Assembly: GCF_000455345.1 (NCBI RefSeq)
Contig: NZ_HG315691.1
Coordinates: 194,696 to 258,695 of the forward strand
Source: Halopiger goleimassiliensis
GTDB taxonomy: Archaea > Halobacteriota > Halobacteria > Halobacteriales > Natrialbaceae
Length of the DNA: 64,000 nt
Direction of reading: 5' to 3'
Below the pieces are notes generated by a model. That model was given only the letters and a program-made list of their open reading frames with translations. It was not told the DNA's origin and did not search any database. Both the position numbers and the translations under genes were made by a program. This document shows, piece by piece, positions 9,087-18,885 of the stretch; position 1 is the first letter of the stretch; each line of letters starts with the position of its first letter.

Positions 9087-10808
9087 TCAGACGGCGTCCT
9101 GACCGGTCTTGCCGGTGCGAACCTGGTAGGCGTCCTCGATGGGGAGGACGAAGATCTTGCCGTCGCCGGGTTCGCCAGTGTTGGCCGCGTCGGCGATGGC
9201 TTCGACGACCTCCTGGGCGGGCACGTCGGCGACGACGCACTCGATTTTGACCTTCTGGTGGAGGTCGACCGTGTACTCCTCGCCGCGCCACTGGCCCTTC
9301 TTCGCGGGCTGGGAGCCGCGGCCGGAGACGTTGGTGACCGTCAGCGACGGCGCGCCGACCTCCGCTAGCGCCTTCTTGACCTCGCCGAGTTTGTCGGGGC
9401 GGATGATCGCGGTGACCATCTTGATCTCGCCGTCGTTCGGCTCGCCCCCGTCCGCGCGGATGATCTTCTCCTCGGTCCCGCCGTCCGTGGCGACGTCGGG
9501 CTGGCCGAATTCGGGGTAGGTGTCGACGCCGTGTTCGGAGACGTCGAGGCCGTCGCGTTCGTGGTCGGGCGAGACGCGGGCCTGGCCGATCGCCTTGAAG
9601 ACGCCGAAGACGGCGGCGGTAGCGACGACCGTCCAGACGGCGATCACGGCGACTCCCGCAACCTGGGCCGTGAGCAACTCGACGGAGAAGCCGTCGACGT
9701 GGGCGAACGGGATCAGCAGGCAGCCGATGACGCCCGCGCTCCCGTGGACGGGGAACACCGCACAGACGTCGTCGATGCCGACGCGTTCGGTGAGTTCGAA
9801 GACGATCGGTAGCTGTGCGCCGGCGATGAAGGCGATGCCGAGCGCACCCACCCAGGTGACGACGTCGGCGATGCCGGTGACCGCGACGAGACCGGCGAGC
9901 AGTCCGTTCGCGACGTAGAGCGTGTCGACCTTGCCCGTCTTGGCGAGGGCGACGCCGCCGGCACCGATCGCACCGGCGGCCATCCCGAGCGTCGTCGCGA
10001 GGGCGACGCGACCGACGAACGCGAAGTCGCCGAGGACGATCTCGCCGGCCTCGTTGATCTCGAGGACCGTCGCGGCGGTGCCGACGTTGAAGCCGTACCA
10101 GCCGAACGCGAGCACGAGCGTCCCGAGCACGGCGAAGGTCAGCGAGTGACCCGGAATGACGTTCGCGGAGCCGTCCTCGTTGAACCGGTCGAGGCGCGGC
10201 CCGATCACGTACGCCGCGGTGAGGCCGGCGATGCCGCCCATCCCGTGGACGATCATGCCGCCCGCGAAGTCGTGGAAGCCGACGCCGATGGCGTCAGCGA
10301 TGAACCCGTTCGCGGCGTTCTCGTTGATCGCCAGCAGGCCACCGGCCCAGGTGAACCCCTCGACGACCGGGTAGATGACCGCCGCGAGCAACAGGGTGTA
10401 CGTCACGTACGCGCGAAGCTTCGCACGGCCGGCGACGGCCCCGGAGACGATCGTCGCGGCGGTCATCGCGAACACCGCGCCGTAGAGCCACTCGACCCAC
10501 TCGTTCGGATCGGCCGCCTCGAGCGTGGCGAAGATCCCGCCGTAGTCGCCGCCGCCCGTCACGGAGCCCGTGAGGGCGGCCACGCCGGCACCGACGAAGA
10601 AGAAGGCGACGACGCCCACGCTCCAGGTCAGCAGGTTCTTCGTCAACTGGTTCGCCACGTTCTTCGAGCGCACCTGCCCCGCCTCGAGCATGGCGAAGCC
10701 AGCGTGCATGAAGAAGATCAGGAACGTGGCGACGAGCACCCACGCGAGGTTGACGCCGTCGACGATGGCCGACAGGTCGGTCGCCGCCTGCAGGAGAACC
10801 GGATCCAT
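9087..10808 (-). CDS. amt: Ammonium transporter fused to a C-terminal PII (GlnK-type) domain
   Basis: A 573-residue membrane protein. Residues about 15-405 are an Amt channel: [25 protein letters not shown] at the N-terminus, [15 protein letters not shown] and [14 protein letters not shown] for the central channel. After a hydrophilic linker (about residues 405-455) comes a complete PII domain of about 110 residues. It begins [19 protein letters not shown], has the T-loop region [10 protein letters not shown] with the conserved Tyr, then [10 protein letters not shown] and ends with [19 protein letters not shown]. In most prokaryotes, including characterised haloarchaea, GlnK is a separate protein that plugs Amt when nitrogen is plentiful. 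Here sensor and channel are one chain. The start ATG overlaps the stop of a 25-codon ORF, and a strong GAGGTGAT ribosome site lies inside that ORF. Confidence 0.93.
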   Translation of the reverse strand: MDPVLLQAATDLSAIVDGVNLAWVLVATFLIFFMHAGFAMLEAGQVRSKNVANQLTKNLLTWSVGVVAFFFVGAGVAALTGSVTGGGDYGGIFATLEAADPNEWVEWLYGAVFAMTAATIVSGAVAGRAKLRAYVTYTLLLAAVIYPVVEGFTWAGGLLAINENAANGFIADAIGVGFHDFAGGMIVHGMGGIAGLTAAYVIGPRLDRFNEDGSANVIPGHSLTFAVLGTLVLAFGWYGFNVGTAATVLEINEAGEIVLGDFAFVGRVALATTLGMAAGAIGAGGVALAKTGKVDTLYVANGLLAGLVAVTGIADVVTWVGALGIAFIAGAQLPIVFELTERVGIDDVCAVFPVHGSAGVIGCLLIPFAHVDGFSVELLTAQVAGVAVIAVWTVVATAAVFGVFKAIGQARVSPDHERDGLDVSEHGVDTYPEFGQPDVATDGGTEEKIIRADGGEPNDGEIKMVTAIIRPDKLGEVKKALAEVGAPSLTVTNVSGRGSQPAKKGQWRGEEYTVDLHQKVKIECVVADVPAQEVVEAIADAANTGEPGDGKIFVLPIEDAYQVRTGKTGQDAV

Positions 10809-10885
10809 CAGGCGATCACCTCGCGTTCGTTCGTCTCACCGATACCGAATAGACGTTTGTCCATGTAATCCCCATTCGTACTCAT
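10808..10885 (-). CDS. 25-codon upstream ORF coupled to amt
   Basis: This short minus-strand ORF encodes 25 residues, beginning [14 protein letters not shown] and ending NEREVIA. Its TGA overlaps the amt ATG by one base (TGATG). The amt ribosome-binding site (GAGGTGAT, six bases before the ATG) lies within its last codons. A TATA-like ATATAA element at 10928-10934 would place the transcript start about 20 bases before this ORF. That means it would be translated first and could be a leader peptide or a small regulatory protein. An internal Met at codon 8 is an alternative start. Expression is not proven. Confidence 0.55.
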   Translation of the reverse strand: MSTNGDYMDKRLFGIGETNEREVIA

Positions 10886-11291
10886 GGTTGTCTTCTGAAT
10901 CACGTCTGTTCCCGATGTACCACCACCATATAAGGATTAGTGTTGAAGATCGTCGAATAACTTTGCCGTAATAGGCACAAGCGAACAAATCTAGAGGTGA
11001 TCTAATGTGTATAAGGGAATTCGATCTTGCGGATGTTTCGCGTCGTGGTTATATATTCGCAGTTCGTAAACCCAGAATAACCGGGCCGAATCGCGATCAC
11101 TGTCCTGAGCGGACACAGTCGGGGCTCGAGCAGGCCGATACTGCTCGCGCGCGGCAGAACTTGCCGGACTGACGCAAGAATTCGATCGCAATGGACGAAC
11201 GTCCGAATGGCAGTAGGTCCGCGACCCGGGAACGGGTCGCCTCGAGACGACACCGATTGCCGCCAGCGGCACCCCGTAAGCGGTCGTCCGA
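10886..11291. other. Promoter region of amt and gene-free gap
   Basis: About 400 bases without a convincing gene. It contains the TATA-like CCATATAAGG near 10926-10935, read on the minus strand for amt, and an AT-rich patch at 10935-11065. One weak open frame on the minus strand lacks haloarchaeal amino-acid bias and was not accepted. Confidence 0.5.
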
Positions 11292-11858
11292 TCAGCGTGT
11301 GCCGGATTTCCGTTCGGATTGGCGCTGTCTAATCGCAGCAGCCACGTTCTCGTAGTCGGGGATACCCGCCAGCTGGAGCCCTCTCGTGCGGACGAATCCG
11401 GTGGGGATCACGCCGTGGGAGATCGTGATCGTCCCGTACCCCTGTCGGCGTTCGAACCGCGACGCACTCGTCTGCATCCCGCGAACGTCCTCCATCCACG
11501 TCTCGGTCGTCGTCTTCCCGAAGTACCCCGTGATCACGACGATTCGACGATCGGTCACCAGATAGCGAACCCGGTTGCGTCGGTACCAGACGTAGCCGCC
11601 GACGAGCGACGCGAAGACCAGCGCCGGTATCGCAACGATAGCGTCGACGAACGCGGACAGGAGCCCGCCCACGCCGACGAGACCGGCAATTGTGAGATGG
11701 GCCGCCCACACCCACCACGTCGGTTTCGCGTCGACCAGCACGGTCTCGTCGGGCAGCAGCGGCAGTCCGTCCGCAACCGACGCCGTTCGGTGTGGATCCT
11801 CGTCCGTCGGTTCGCGTTCGTCGTACCGGGTCTCGACCCCGTCTCGAGCGTCGCTCAT
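11292..11858 (-). CDS. Membrane protein with bacterial-type PH domain (DUF304/YdbS-like)
   Basis: A 188-residue protein from the ATG at 11858; a start nine codons upstream is possible. An acidic N-terminus leads to LLPDETVLVDAKPTWW, then two membrane helices (residues about 60-115). After them comes a PH-like module: RVRYLVTDRRIVVITGYFGKTTTE, the WMEDVRGMQTSASRFERR loop and GYGTITISHG. This arrangement is that of the bPH_2 (DUF304, YdbS/YdbT-like) family of membrane proteins, whose function is largely unknown. It sits alone on the minus strand downstream of hemB, from which it is separated by about 80 bases. Confidence 0.8.
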   Translation of the reverse strand: MSDARDGVETRYDEREPTDEDPHRTASVADGLPLLPDETVLVDAKPTWWVWAAHLTIAGLVGVGGLLSAFVDAIVAIPALVFASLVGGYVWYRRNRVRYLVTDRRIVVITGYFGKTTTETWMEDVRGMQTSASRFERRQGYGTITISHGVIPTGFVRTRGLQLAGIPDYENVAAAIRQRQSERKSGTR

Positions 11859-11940
11859 GTCCCCGACGTTCTGCCTCAGCCCCAAAAATTCACCGGGAAA
11901 CGAACGTCTCCTCGGGGAATACGATCGTCCCCGGCGGAGA

Positions 11941-12963
11941 TCACCGACCGCGTTCCAGCGATCGGGCCACGTCCTCCGCGAAGTAGGTCAGGATCAGGTC
12001 CGCACCCGCGCGCTTGATCGACAGCAGCGACTCGTGGGCGACCGCCTCGAGGTCGAGCCACCCCTTCTCGGCGGCGGCGTGCAGCATGGCGTACTCGCCG
12101 GAGACGTTGTAGGCGGCGACGGGGTGGTCGAACTCCCGACGGACGAGGGAGACGATATCGAGGTACGGGAGCGCGGGTTTGACCATCAACACGTCCGCAC
12201 CCTGTTCGGCGTCGAGAGCGACTTCGCGGCGGGCCTCGCGGGCGTTGGCGGGATCCATCTGGTAGTGGCGACGGTCACCGAAAGCGGGCGCGCCGTCGGC
12301 GGCGTCGCGGAACGGCCCGTAGAAGGCGCTCTCGTACTTGGCCGCGTAGCTCATGATCGGGACGTGCTCGAATCCCTCGCGGTCGAGTGCCTCGCGGATG
12401 GCCGCCACCATGCCGTCCATCATCCCGCTTGGGGCGACCATGTCCGCGCCCGCCTCGGCGTGCGAGACGGCGATGCGCTCGAGCGACTCGAGCGCCGCGT
12501 CGTTGTCGACCGTCAGCGTCGGGTCGCAGGCCGACCCGTGCTCGTGGTCGATCTCACCGCGGAGTTCCTCCTCGAGCGGGCCGCAGTGGCCGTGATCGGT
12601 GTACTCGCAGAGACAGACGTCCGTGATGACGTAGGCGTCCGTCTCGTCGGTGATCCGCCGGGTCGCTTCCTGGACGACGCCGTCTTCGGCCCAGGCACGG
12701 GTGCCCTCGGGGTCCTTCGATTCGGGCACGCCGAACAGCATGATCGCCTCGACGCCGGTCTCGAGGACTTCCTCGACGCGGGCGACCGACTCGTCTACGG
12801 GCACGCGTTCGTGACCGGGCATCGATTCGATCGGTACCCGCTCGTCGGTCGTCGCGTCGACGAACACCGGCGCGATCAGGTCCGACGGCTCGAGGCTCGT
12901 CTCGCTGACCAGACCGCGGACGCCGTCCCGTCGGAGTCGCCGCGGGCGATGTGTGAGGTCCAT
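11941..12963 (-). CDS. hemB: Porphobilinogen synthase (5-aminolevulinate dehydratase)
   Basis: It condenses two 5-aminolevulinates to porphobilinogen. The 340-residue protein begins [13 protein letters not shown], the standard N-terminus. A much longer open frame upstream is only the antisense shadow of the adjacent permease. Catalytic features are the metal-binding cysteines in [14 protein letters not shown] (zinc-type site), the first lysine in [17 protein letters not shown] and the Schiff-base lysine in [29 protein letters not shown] is also diagnostic. With hemL, hemC, cobA and hemD it gives most of the route from glutamate semialdehyde to precorrin-2 within 11.6 kb. Confidence 0.96.
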   Translation of the reverse strand: MDLTHRPRRLRRDGVRGLVSETSLEPSDLIAPVFVDATTDERVPIESMPGHERVPVDESVARVEEVLETGVEAIMLFGVPESKDPEGTRAWAEDGVVQEATRRITDETDAYVITDVCLCEYTDHGHCGPLEEELRGEIDHEHGSACDPTLTVDNDAALESLERIAVSHAEAGADMVAPSGMMDGMVAAIREALDREGFEHVPIMSYAAKYESAFYGPFRDAADGAPAFGDRRHYQMDPANAREARREVALDAEQGADVLMVKPALPYLDIVSLVRREFDHPVAAYNVSGEYAMLHAAAEKGWLDLEAVAHESLLSIKRAGADLILTYFAEDVARSLERGR

Positions 12964-13179
12964 ACCGGTGGTACCCACGGAACGGGCAAAAGCGGTGCGT
13001 TCGCGGTCGCGCTCGAGGCGTCGCCTGCCGGGAGCGACACCCTCATTTGGCAGAGGGAGCGACGGATAGACCGGAACGATCGATGGCGCTGGGACGGAGG
13101 AACCGACGACGATGACGACGGGAGGCGATGCGATGACGGCGACGATGGCGGAAGGCGACGAGACGACGGAGGGAGATCG

Positions 13180-14352
13180 ATGAGGTGGCGCTACCGAGAG
13201 ACGGTGCTCGCGTTGTGTACGCTCGCGTTCTTCGCGACGATGGTCGGTCGGCTGGCGATCAGTCCCGTGGTGACCGAGATCACGGACTCGTTCGGCGTCT
13301 CGAACACGGTGATCGGCGTCGCGCTGACCGGGATGTGGATGGCCTACTTCGGTGCGCAGTTCCCCAGCGGCGTGCTGGCCGATCACTACGGCGAGCGGCC
13401 AATCATCCTGCTCGCGGTCGGCGGGACGGCCGTCGCGAGCCTCTTTCTCGCCGTCTCCCCGGTCTTCGTCCTCTTCCTGCTCGGGACGATCGGACTGGGT
13501 GCCGTCGCGGGCCTGCACTACAGCGTCGCGACGACGCTGCTGACCCGGACCTACGACGACATCGGGACCGCGATCGGCGTCCACAACAGCGGCGGTCCCC
13601 TCGCCGGCCTCGTCGCGCCGCCGATCGCCGCCTGGATCGGCGTCCGCTACGGCTGGCGGCCCGCCGTCGCGATCGGTGCCGCGATGGCCGTTCCCGTCTT
13701 CGTCCTGTTCGCCTGGCGGGTCCGCCCGACCGAGCCACGCCACCCCGACCAGCCGCTGGGAGAACAACTCGAACTCGAGGGCGTGCTCGGAGTCCTCTCG
13801 CGGCCGGAGATCGCGTTCCCGATCTGTCTCGCCATCGCGGCCGCGTTCGTCTGGCAGGCGGTGTCGTCGTTCCTGCCGACGTTCCTGATCGACCACCGCG
13901 AACAGTCGCCCGAACTCGCTGGGGTCGTCTTCGCGGGCTACTTCGTCGTGCAGGCGATCACGCAGGTCGGCGTCGGAATCGTCTCCGATCGGATCGGTCG
14001 GGATTTCGCGACGGCGGGCTGTATGGTGCTGGCGGCCGTCGGCTTCGTCCTGCTGATCGCCGTCCCCGGGCCGGTCGCGGTCGTGACCGCCGTCGTCCTC
14101 GTCGGCACGGGGCTCGGCTGGGGTGCGGCGCTCCTGCCGCGGTTCATGGACGCCCTCTCCGAGTCCGAACGCGGCACCGGGTTCGGCCTCGTGCGCAGCG
14201 TCTACGGCTTCGTCGGCGCGCTCGGCTCCGTTCTCACGGGGCTGCTGGCGGATCTGTTCGGCTGGGGCGTCGCCTTCGGCGTCCTCGCGGCGCTGCTCGC
14301 GGCCGTCTTCGTCGCGCTCGCGATCAACTGGGCGTTCTCCCTTGGGTACTGA
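13180..14352 (+). CDS. Major facilitator superfamily permease
   Basis: A 390-residue, 12-helix MFS transporter. The start ATG at 13180 follows a GGAGGGAGATC ribosome-binding match and gives [18 protein letters not shown], leading straight into helix 1. The frame is open far upstream, but that sequence lacks protein character. The inter-helix motif A is visible as [12 protein letters not shown] (after helix 2) and repeated as [12 protein letters not shown] in the second half, with a central hydrophilic loop at about residues 185-215. The substrate cannot be assigned from sequence. It is divergent from hemB. Confidence 0.9.
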   Translation: MRWRYRETVLALCTLAFFATMVGRLAISPVVTEITDSFGVSNTVIGVALTGMWMAYFGAQFPSGVLADHYGERPIILLAVGGTAVASLFLAVSPVFVLFLLGTIGLGAVAGLHYSVATTLLTRTYDDIGTAIGVHNSGGPLAGLVAPPIAAWIGVRYGWRPAVAIGAAMAVPVFVLFAWRVRPTEPRHPDQPLGEQLELEGVLGVLSRPEIAFPICLAIAAAFVWQAVSSFLPTFLIDHREQSPELAGVVFAGYFVVQAITQVGVGIVSDRIGRDFATAGCMVLAAVGFVLLIAVPGPVAVVTAVVLVGTGLGWGAALLPRFMDALSESERGTGFGLVRSVYGFVGALGSVLTGLLADLFGWGVAFGVLAALLAAVFVALAINWAFSLGY

Positions 14353-14445
14353 TCCCGACACCTGTCGTTACAGCCGTAACACCGTCCCGGCTACCACCGG
14401 CGAACTCACGCGTCGCTTATGGGGGCTACCGACCGACGTACGGGC

Positions 14446-14640
14446 ATGACGACGGGGAGAACCCGCGGTGCGGCACGCTGTATCGACTGCGGTCGGGCGC
14501 TCGCGGTCTGGCTCTCGGGGACGACGGTCGAGCATCCGATCGGCAGTACGGACGGCTGTCCCTGCGGCAGCACCGAGTTCCGGCCGCTCGGCACCGGCCC
14601 GCAGACGGCGGACTCGTCAGGCGACGGCCCGGCGCTTTAA
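14446..14640 (+). CDS. Small zinc-ribbon protein
   Basis: A 64-residue protein with two Cys pairs, CIDCG and CPCGS, about 27 residues apart, as expected for a single zinc-ribbon fold; the remainder is low-complexity and acidic/Gly-rich. I chose the ATG at 14446 because a CTTATG box lies about 30 bases before it. An in-frame ATG at 14419 would overlap that box. Such small CxxC proteins are abundant in haloarchaea and mostly uncharacterised. It lies between the permease and a TrmB regulator; no function is assigned. Confidence 0.6.
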   Translation: MTTGRTRGAARCIDCGRALAVWLSGTTVEHPIGSTDGCPCGSTEFRPLGTGPQTADSSGDGPAL

Positions 14641-14663
14641 CCGCGCCAGCGCGTACGCCGACC

Positions 14664-15452
14664 GTGTCGAACAGCGACGAGGCGATTCGGACGCTATCGA
14701 ACCTCGGGCTCACGGAGTACGAGGCGCGGTGTTTCGTCGCCCTGGCCCGCATCGACTGCGGAACCGCCAAGGAGATCAGTGACGTCGCCGACGTCCCCCG
14801 CTCGCGCGTCTACGACACCGTCGAACGCCTCGAGCGGAAGGGGCTGGTGAGCGTCCAGCAATCCGACCCGCGCGAGTTCCAGGCCGTCTCGATCGAGACG
14901 GCCATCGACCGCATCCGCGACGATTACGACTCCCGGATCAACGCGGCCCAGAACGCCCTCGAACAGCTCGAGCGACCCGACTCGCGGGAGAACGAGGGCA
15001 TGTGGGCGATCTCCCGGACCGAACAGGTGGCCGACCGAATCGACACGTTCCTCGAAGACGCGTCGGAGTCGATCCACCTCATCGTCGCCGCCGAAGAGAC
15101 GGTCGACGAGCGCGTCCACGAGGGGCTTCGCGACGCCGTCGATCGCGGCGTCGACGTCGTCGTCGAGGTACCTACCGACGACGTCCGCGAGACGTTCGCG
15201 GACGCGGACTCGGGGGCGACGGTCGTCGTCGCGGACGACCTCGAGACCACGAACGCCGTCTACGGCGAGTGGCCAGGACGACTGTTGCTGGTCGACGAGG
15301 AGGCCATCGTCGCCACGGGAATCAAAGAGAGCGACCTGCCGGACGTCCTCCAGGAGACGGCCGTCTGGACATACGGCCGCGATCACGGCTTCGCCGTCTG
15401 GACGCGCCAACTGCTCGACGACCGACTCGTCGACCTCGAGGCGGGCGTCTAG
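14664..15452 (+). CDS. TrmB-family transcriptional regulator
   Basis: A 262-residue protein with an N-terminal winged helix (residues about 8-75: LSNLGLTEYEARCFVAL, GTAKEISDVADVPRSRVYDTVERLERKGLVSV). A short coiled-coil linker follows. The C-terminal region (about 110-260) resembles the PLD-like effector half of shorter TrmB proteins. The GTG start at 14664 fits a leaderless transcript: GCTTTAA at 14634-14640 is about 27 bases upstream. TrmB proteins regulate sugar and central metabolism in archaea, but the ligand and targets are unknown here. Confidence 0.85.
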   Translation: MSNSDEAIRTLSNLGLTEYEARCFVALARIDCGTAKEISDVADVPRSRVYDTVERLERKGLVSVQQSDPREFQAVSIETAIDRIRDDYDSRINAAQNALEQLERPDSRENEGMWAISRTEQVADRIDTFLEDASESIHLIVAAEETVDERVHEGLRDAVDRGVDVVVEVPTDDVRETFADADSGATVVVADDLETTNAVYGEWPGRLLLVDEEAIVATGIKESDLPDVLQETAVWTYGRDHGFAVWTRQLLDDRLVDLEAGV

Positions 15453-15488
15453 CCGCCGCGAACCGATGCTACGCGACCGCGACGGCGG

Positions 15489-15908
15489 TCAGTCGTCGTC
15501 CCGGACCGGCGGCTCCCGGCTGACGATCCGACCGAACAGTCCCCGGCGGTCGGCGACCTCCCGGTACAGCGGTTCGCGAACCGCCTCCGCGCCGGGGAGT
15601 CGCCGGAACGCGGCCGCGAGAACCCGCGAGGGCGTCTCGACGCGGGCCAGGGTCTCCTCGATCGCCTCGCCGCAGGAGTAGACCGCGTCGGCCGTCAACA
15701 GGTGGGCACACGACTCGTAGTCGTCGGGCAGCCGCCTGCGCTGGGCCGGCGAGAGCTCCGAAAATCCCACGAGGTCGAACGTCCCACGTTCGGCCGCGAA
15801 GGCCGCACACCAGGTGCAGAAGCCACAGTCGTCGTCGTATACTAACTGCGGCGGCCCCTCGACGCGCTTCCCCCTCCCTCGAGCGCCGGTCGATCGTGCG
15901 GATTCCAT
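15489..15908 (-). CDS. DCC-family (DUF393) thiol-disulfide oxidoreductase-like protein
   Basis: A 139-residue protein with the family-defining YDDDCGFCTWC near residue 25 (D-x-x-C-x-x-C), followed by GFSELSPAQ, AVYSCGEAIEETL and a C-terminal membrane-proximal helix (AAAFRRLPGAEAVREPLYREVADRR). DUF393 proteins have a thioredoxin-like architecture and are presumed thiol-disulfide enzymes, but substrates are unknown. It is divergently placed relative to the ferredoxin gene, and the two starts are 99 bases apart. Confidence 0.85.
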   Translation of the reverse strand: MESARSTGARGRGKRVEGPPQLVYDDDCGFCTWCAAFAAERGTFDLVGFSELSPAQRRRLPDDYESCAHLLTADAVYSCGEAIEETLARVETPSRVLAAAFRRLPGAEAVREPLYREVADRRGLFGRIVSREPPVRDDD

Positions 15909-15977
15909 GGGCGAACGGACGGGCTACACGCGGAAAAACCGCGGGTTTCGGGCGAAGGTGGGAGTCCGTACTTTTAA

Positions 15978-16331
<354 letters not shown>

Positions 16332-16500
16332 GACGGATCGCTGTACCGACGTCCCCACCACCCCGGGTCACGGGTATGCCGGAACTGACGGACAGGAATC
16401 GCATGAGACGGGCCGGGGTACGTCGCCTCCGGGGAATCCGTGTTCGGAGCGACGGTTACGCCGGCAACACGCTGCACCGTTCAGCACGCTCGAGCCGTCG

Positions 16501-16665
16501 TTACTCGGCCCGATCGACGTCGACTTTCTCCTTGAGGGTCTCGAGGCCGTCGGCTTCGGCGAGTTCCTGGAGGCGTTCTCGGAAATGTTCCTCACAGAGA
16601 CCGACCTTGAGGCCCTCCGATTCGGCTGCGAACGCGGCCTCGCGATCGCAGTAGTGGCAGTTCAT
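16501..16665 (-). CDS. 54-residue zinc-finger protein
   Basis: A minimal zinc-binding protein: MNCHYCDREAAFAAE at the start, then VGLCEEHFRERLQELAE. CxxC plus C-x2-H gives a likely four-ligand site, followed by an amphipathic helix. It resembles the small haloarchaeal family I recall as DUF6757. A longer open frame running into the neighbouring gene's antisense was rejected because the family begins at this Met. It sits between the convergent ferredoxin gene and a PHP phosphoesterase; no role is known. Confidence 0.75.
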   Translation of the reverse strand: MNCHYCDREAAFAAESEGLKVGLCEEHFRERLQELAEADGLETLKEKVDVDRAE

Positions 16666-16720
16666 ACGGGGGCATTGGGACCACGATGCATTGAACCCTC
16701 CGCTCTCGGAACCGGAGTTG

Positions 16721-17500
16721 TCAATCCGACAGGACGCCGAGGCGTTCGAAGGCCGCTCGCGAGAGGCCGGCCAGTCCCAGTCGGTCGTCGTGGGCGTCGC
16801 TGCCGCCGGTCGGGAGGAGGTCGTGGCGATCGATGGCACGCTCGACCGGCGTCGTGTCGACGTCCCGACCGTACGGGTAGCGGAGTTCGACCGCGTCGAG
16901 GGCTGCCGCCCGCTCGAGCGCCGCTTCGGGGTCGTCGTACCGCAGCGGATGGGCGAGCGCGACGAGTCTGCCGGCCGCCGCGAGAACGCGCCGCCCCTCG
17001 TCGAACGAGGGGACGTCACGCGCCACGAAACAGGGGCCGTCGTTGCCGATCAACGCGTCGAACGCGCCCTCGTAGTCGTAGTCGGTGTCCGGGTGGGCCT
17101 CGATCGCCCGCGCGACGTGTGGCCGCCCGAAGCCGTCGGTGACGGTCACGTCGAGGTCGATCCCGAGTCGATCCTCCACGTTCTCGACGATCGCGCGGCC
17201 GCGTTCGACCCGATCCGTCTGGACGTACTCGACCAGCGACTCGAGGTCGGACGTCGGCTCGAGGCCGTACCCCAGCAGGTCCAGTCGCTGGCCGGAGTCG
17301 GTCTCGACGCGGAGTTCGATCCCGTTGACGAGGGTCACGCCGTCGCGGTCGACGGCGGGCACGTCGAACGGCTGCAGCCGGTCGTGATCCGTCACCGCGA
17401 CGACGTCCACGCCGGCGCGGTCCGCGGCCGCCGGCACTTCCTCGAGGTCGAGGCTGCCGTCGGACCGCGTCGTGTGGACGTGCAGATCGGCGTAGGGCAT
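16721..17500 (-). CDS. PHP-domain phosphoesterase
   Basis: A 259-residue protein with metal-binding motifs of the PHP (polymerase and histidinol phosphatase) family: YADLHVHTTRSDGSLD at the very N-terminus, DVVAVTDHDRL, LVNGIELRVE, VALAHPLRYDD and LLPTGGSDAHDD. It probably hydrolyses a phosphate ester, for example in the manner of the YciV/RnaAM-type enzymes; the substrate is not evident. The start is the ATG at 17500. An upstream Met adds nine unconserved residues. Confidence 0.88.
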   Translation of the reverse strand: MPYADLHVHTTRSDGSLDLEEVPAAADRAGVDVVAVTDHDRLQPFDVPAVDRDGVTLVNGIELRVETDSGQRLDLLGYGLEPTSDLESLVEYVQTDRVERGRAIVENVEDRLGIDLDVTVTDGFGRPHVARAIEAHPDTDYDYEGAFDALIGNDGPCFVARDVPSFDEGRRVLAAAGRLVALAHPLRYDDPEAALERAAALDAVELRYPYGRDVDTTPVERAIDRHDLLPTGGSDAHDDRLGLAGLSRAAFERLGVLSD

Positions 17501-17661
17501 ACCCCACTCGAGCGGCCGGCCGACCAAAGGCGTTTCTCAGTCCGACCGCCACCGACCGCAAGACGGCGACGTGCCAACACGCGACATATAAGGAGTGGGG
17601 GAGGCCTAGAAATCGATTATGGACAATGTTTATAATCATTGTTCACAAAGAAGCGGGCGTA

Positions 17662-17949
17662 ATGCTGCTCAACGGCACCGGCGACGTCATCGACGACCAC
17701 GAGTACCCAGCGACCACCGAGGAACTGATCGAGGCGTACGGCGACCGTACCCTCGAGCTGCCCAACGGCTCCGAAACGGTCGGCGATGTACTCGCCCGCC
17801 TCGAGTCCGAAACCTTCGAGACGCCCGACGACGCGCGTCTCGCCGTCTACTCCGCCGTCAGCGAGAAGGCCGTCGGCCGCGTCGGCTACAGCGACCGCGA
17901 TCCGACGCCGGTCGGGAGCCCGTACGCGCCCGACGCCGTCTCGTTCTAG
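17662..17949 (+). CDS. Conserved haloarchaeal protein (DUF5789-like)
   Basis: A 95-residue protein that matches, from memory, the haloarchaeal DUF5789 family. Its features are LLNGTGDVIDDHEYPATTEEL, LELPNGSETVGDVL, ARLAVYSAVSEKAVGR and GYSDRDPTPVGSPYAP. Its fold recalls other short HTH-like haloarchaeal proteins, but no function is known. The ATG at 17662 is 30 bases after TTTATAAT (17629-17636), so the upstream in-frame ATG at 17626 would fall in the promoter and was not used. Confidence 0.8.
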   Translation: MLLNGTGDVIDDHEYPATTEELIEAYGDRTLELPNGSETVGDVLARLESETFETPDDARLAVYSAVSEKAVGRVGYSDRDPTPVGSPYAPDAVSF

Positions 17950-17982
17950 ACCGGTTTTCGAATCGATTTTCCGCTCCGTCGA

Positions 17983-18885
17983 TCAGAGCGGAATCCGCTT
18001 GTTCGCGTCCTCGATCTCGTCCCAGGAGACTCGCCCACGCTCGAGGATCCGCTCCGGCTCGAGCGCAGGATCGGCGAGAACCGTGAACGCCGCACCCTCC
18101 GGCGGCCTGAGTTCCGGATCGTCGGTCGGCGGCTCGCCGTCGTCGTCCGGTCCCGCCGCTGGTCGTCCGCGCTGGCGGTCCTCGTGGTCGGGTTCCCGAT
18201 CCGGGTCGGTTCCTGGTTCGTCACCACCGGGTCGATCGTTCACCGCCTCGTGCGGGGACTCGTCGCCCTCGGCAGCCGCTGCCGCGCCCAGTTCCGGCTC
18301 GGGGAGCGGTTCCGCCCCCGGACCCGCGGCCTCGCCGACAACGAGGCGGAACACGTGTCCGAAGAGTTCGTGCGGCCCGCAGTGAAGGTCGTAGACGCCG
18401 GAGCGCTCGAACGTGTAGAGCCAGTAGGCGTTCACCGGCAGGACCGGCGATGAGAAGGGCGGTACGCCGTCCGGGACGCGCTGGACGGTGCCGAACGCGG
18501 GGTGAAACGCCGTCACCGAGTGGTGGGGCGACGCGAGGGTGAACTGGATCGTCGCGCCCGGTTCGACGGCGAGTCCGGTCGGTTCGAAGAAGAACTCCGG
18601 AATCTCGCGGTCCGTCCGCGGACGGATCTCGGCCTCGATGACGTGATCCGGCTCGACCGGCGGTGGAACCTCGCCCGACGGTGCCGGGAAGCCGAACACC
18701 GGGTGGATCGCTTCGTCCGCCGGCTCCGAGTGGCCGTTCTCGCGGTCGTCGGCCCCGGCCGCCGCGCTCGAGCCGAGCGCCGCGACCGCGGTCCCGGCAC
18801 CGAGTGCTCGCAGCACGTTTCGTCTATCGACTCCGGCCGGATACGCCGTGGACGAATCGTCTCGCTGATCGTTGTTGTCCGTCAT
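17983..18885 (-). CDS. Secreted cupredoxin-domain protein with acidic tail
   Basis: A 300-residue protein with an N-terminal Tat-like signal (DRRNVLRALGAG followed by an Ala-rich hydrophobic run). A blue-copper (halocyanin/plastocyanin-like) domain follows at about residues 90-195. Copper ligands would be His in SPHHSVTAFHPAF and Cys/His in LHCGPHELFGH. The residue that is normally the axial Met (C-x2-H-x4-M) is His here. Residues about 200-270 form a Pro/Asp/Glu-rich linker, and the C-terminus (AAFTVLADPALEPERILERG) is a separate short segment. It could be an electron carrier at the outer membrane face, possibly for nitrogen-oxide respiration, but no neighbour proves this. Confidence 0.82.
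   Translation of the reverse strand: MTDNNDQRDDSSTAYPAGVDRRNVLRALGAGTAVAALGSSAAAGADDRENGHSEPADEAIHPVFGFPAPSGEVPPPVEPDHVIEAEIRPRTDREIPEFFFEPTGLAVEPGATIQFTLASPHHSVTAFHPAFGTVQRVPDGVPPFSSPVLPVNAYWLYTFERSGVYDLHCGPHELFGHVFRLVVGEAAGPGAEPLPEPELGAAAAAEGDESPHEAVNDRPGGDEPGTDPDREPDHEDRQRGRPAAGPDDDGEPPTDDPELRPPEGAAFTVLADPALEPERILERGRVSWDEIEDANKRIPL

Noticed and set aside
8893-9102. Short plus-strand frame before amt
   Set aside because: Low-complexity Arg/Pro-rich sequence overlapping the 3' end of amt; no support as a gene.
11941-14361. An 806-codon minus-strand open frame containing hemB at its end
   Set aside because: Only the part from 12963 down has HemB sequence; the upstream portion is the antisense of the MFS permease and is Arg/Asp/Glu-rich without motifs, a product of GC-rich codon bias.
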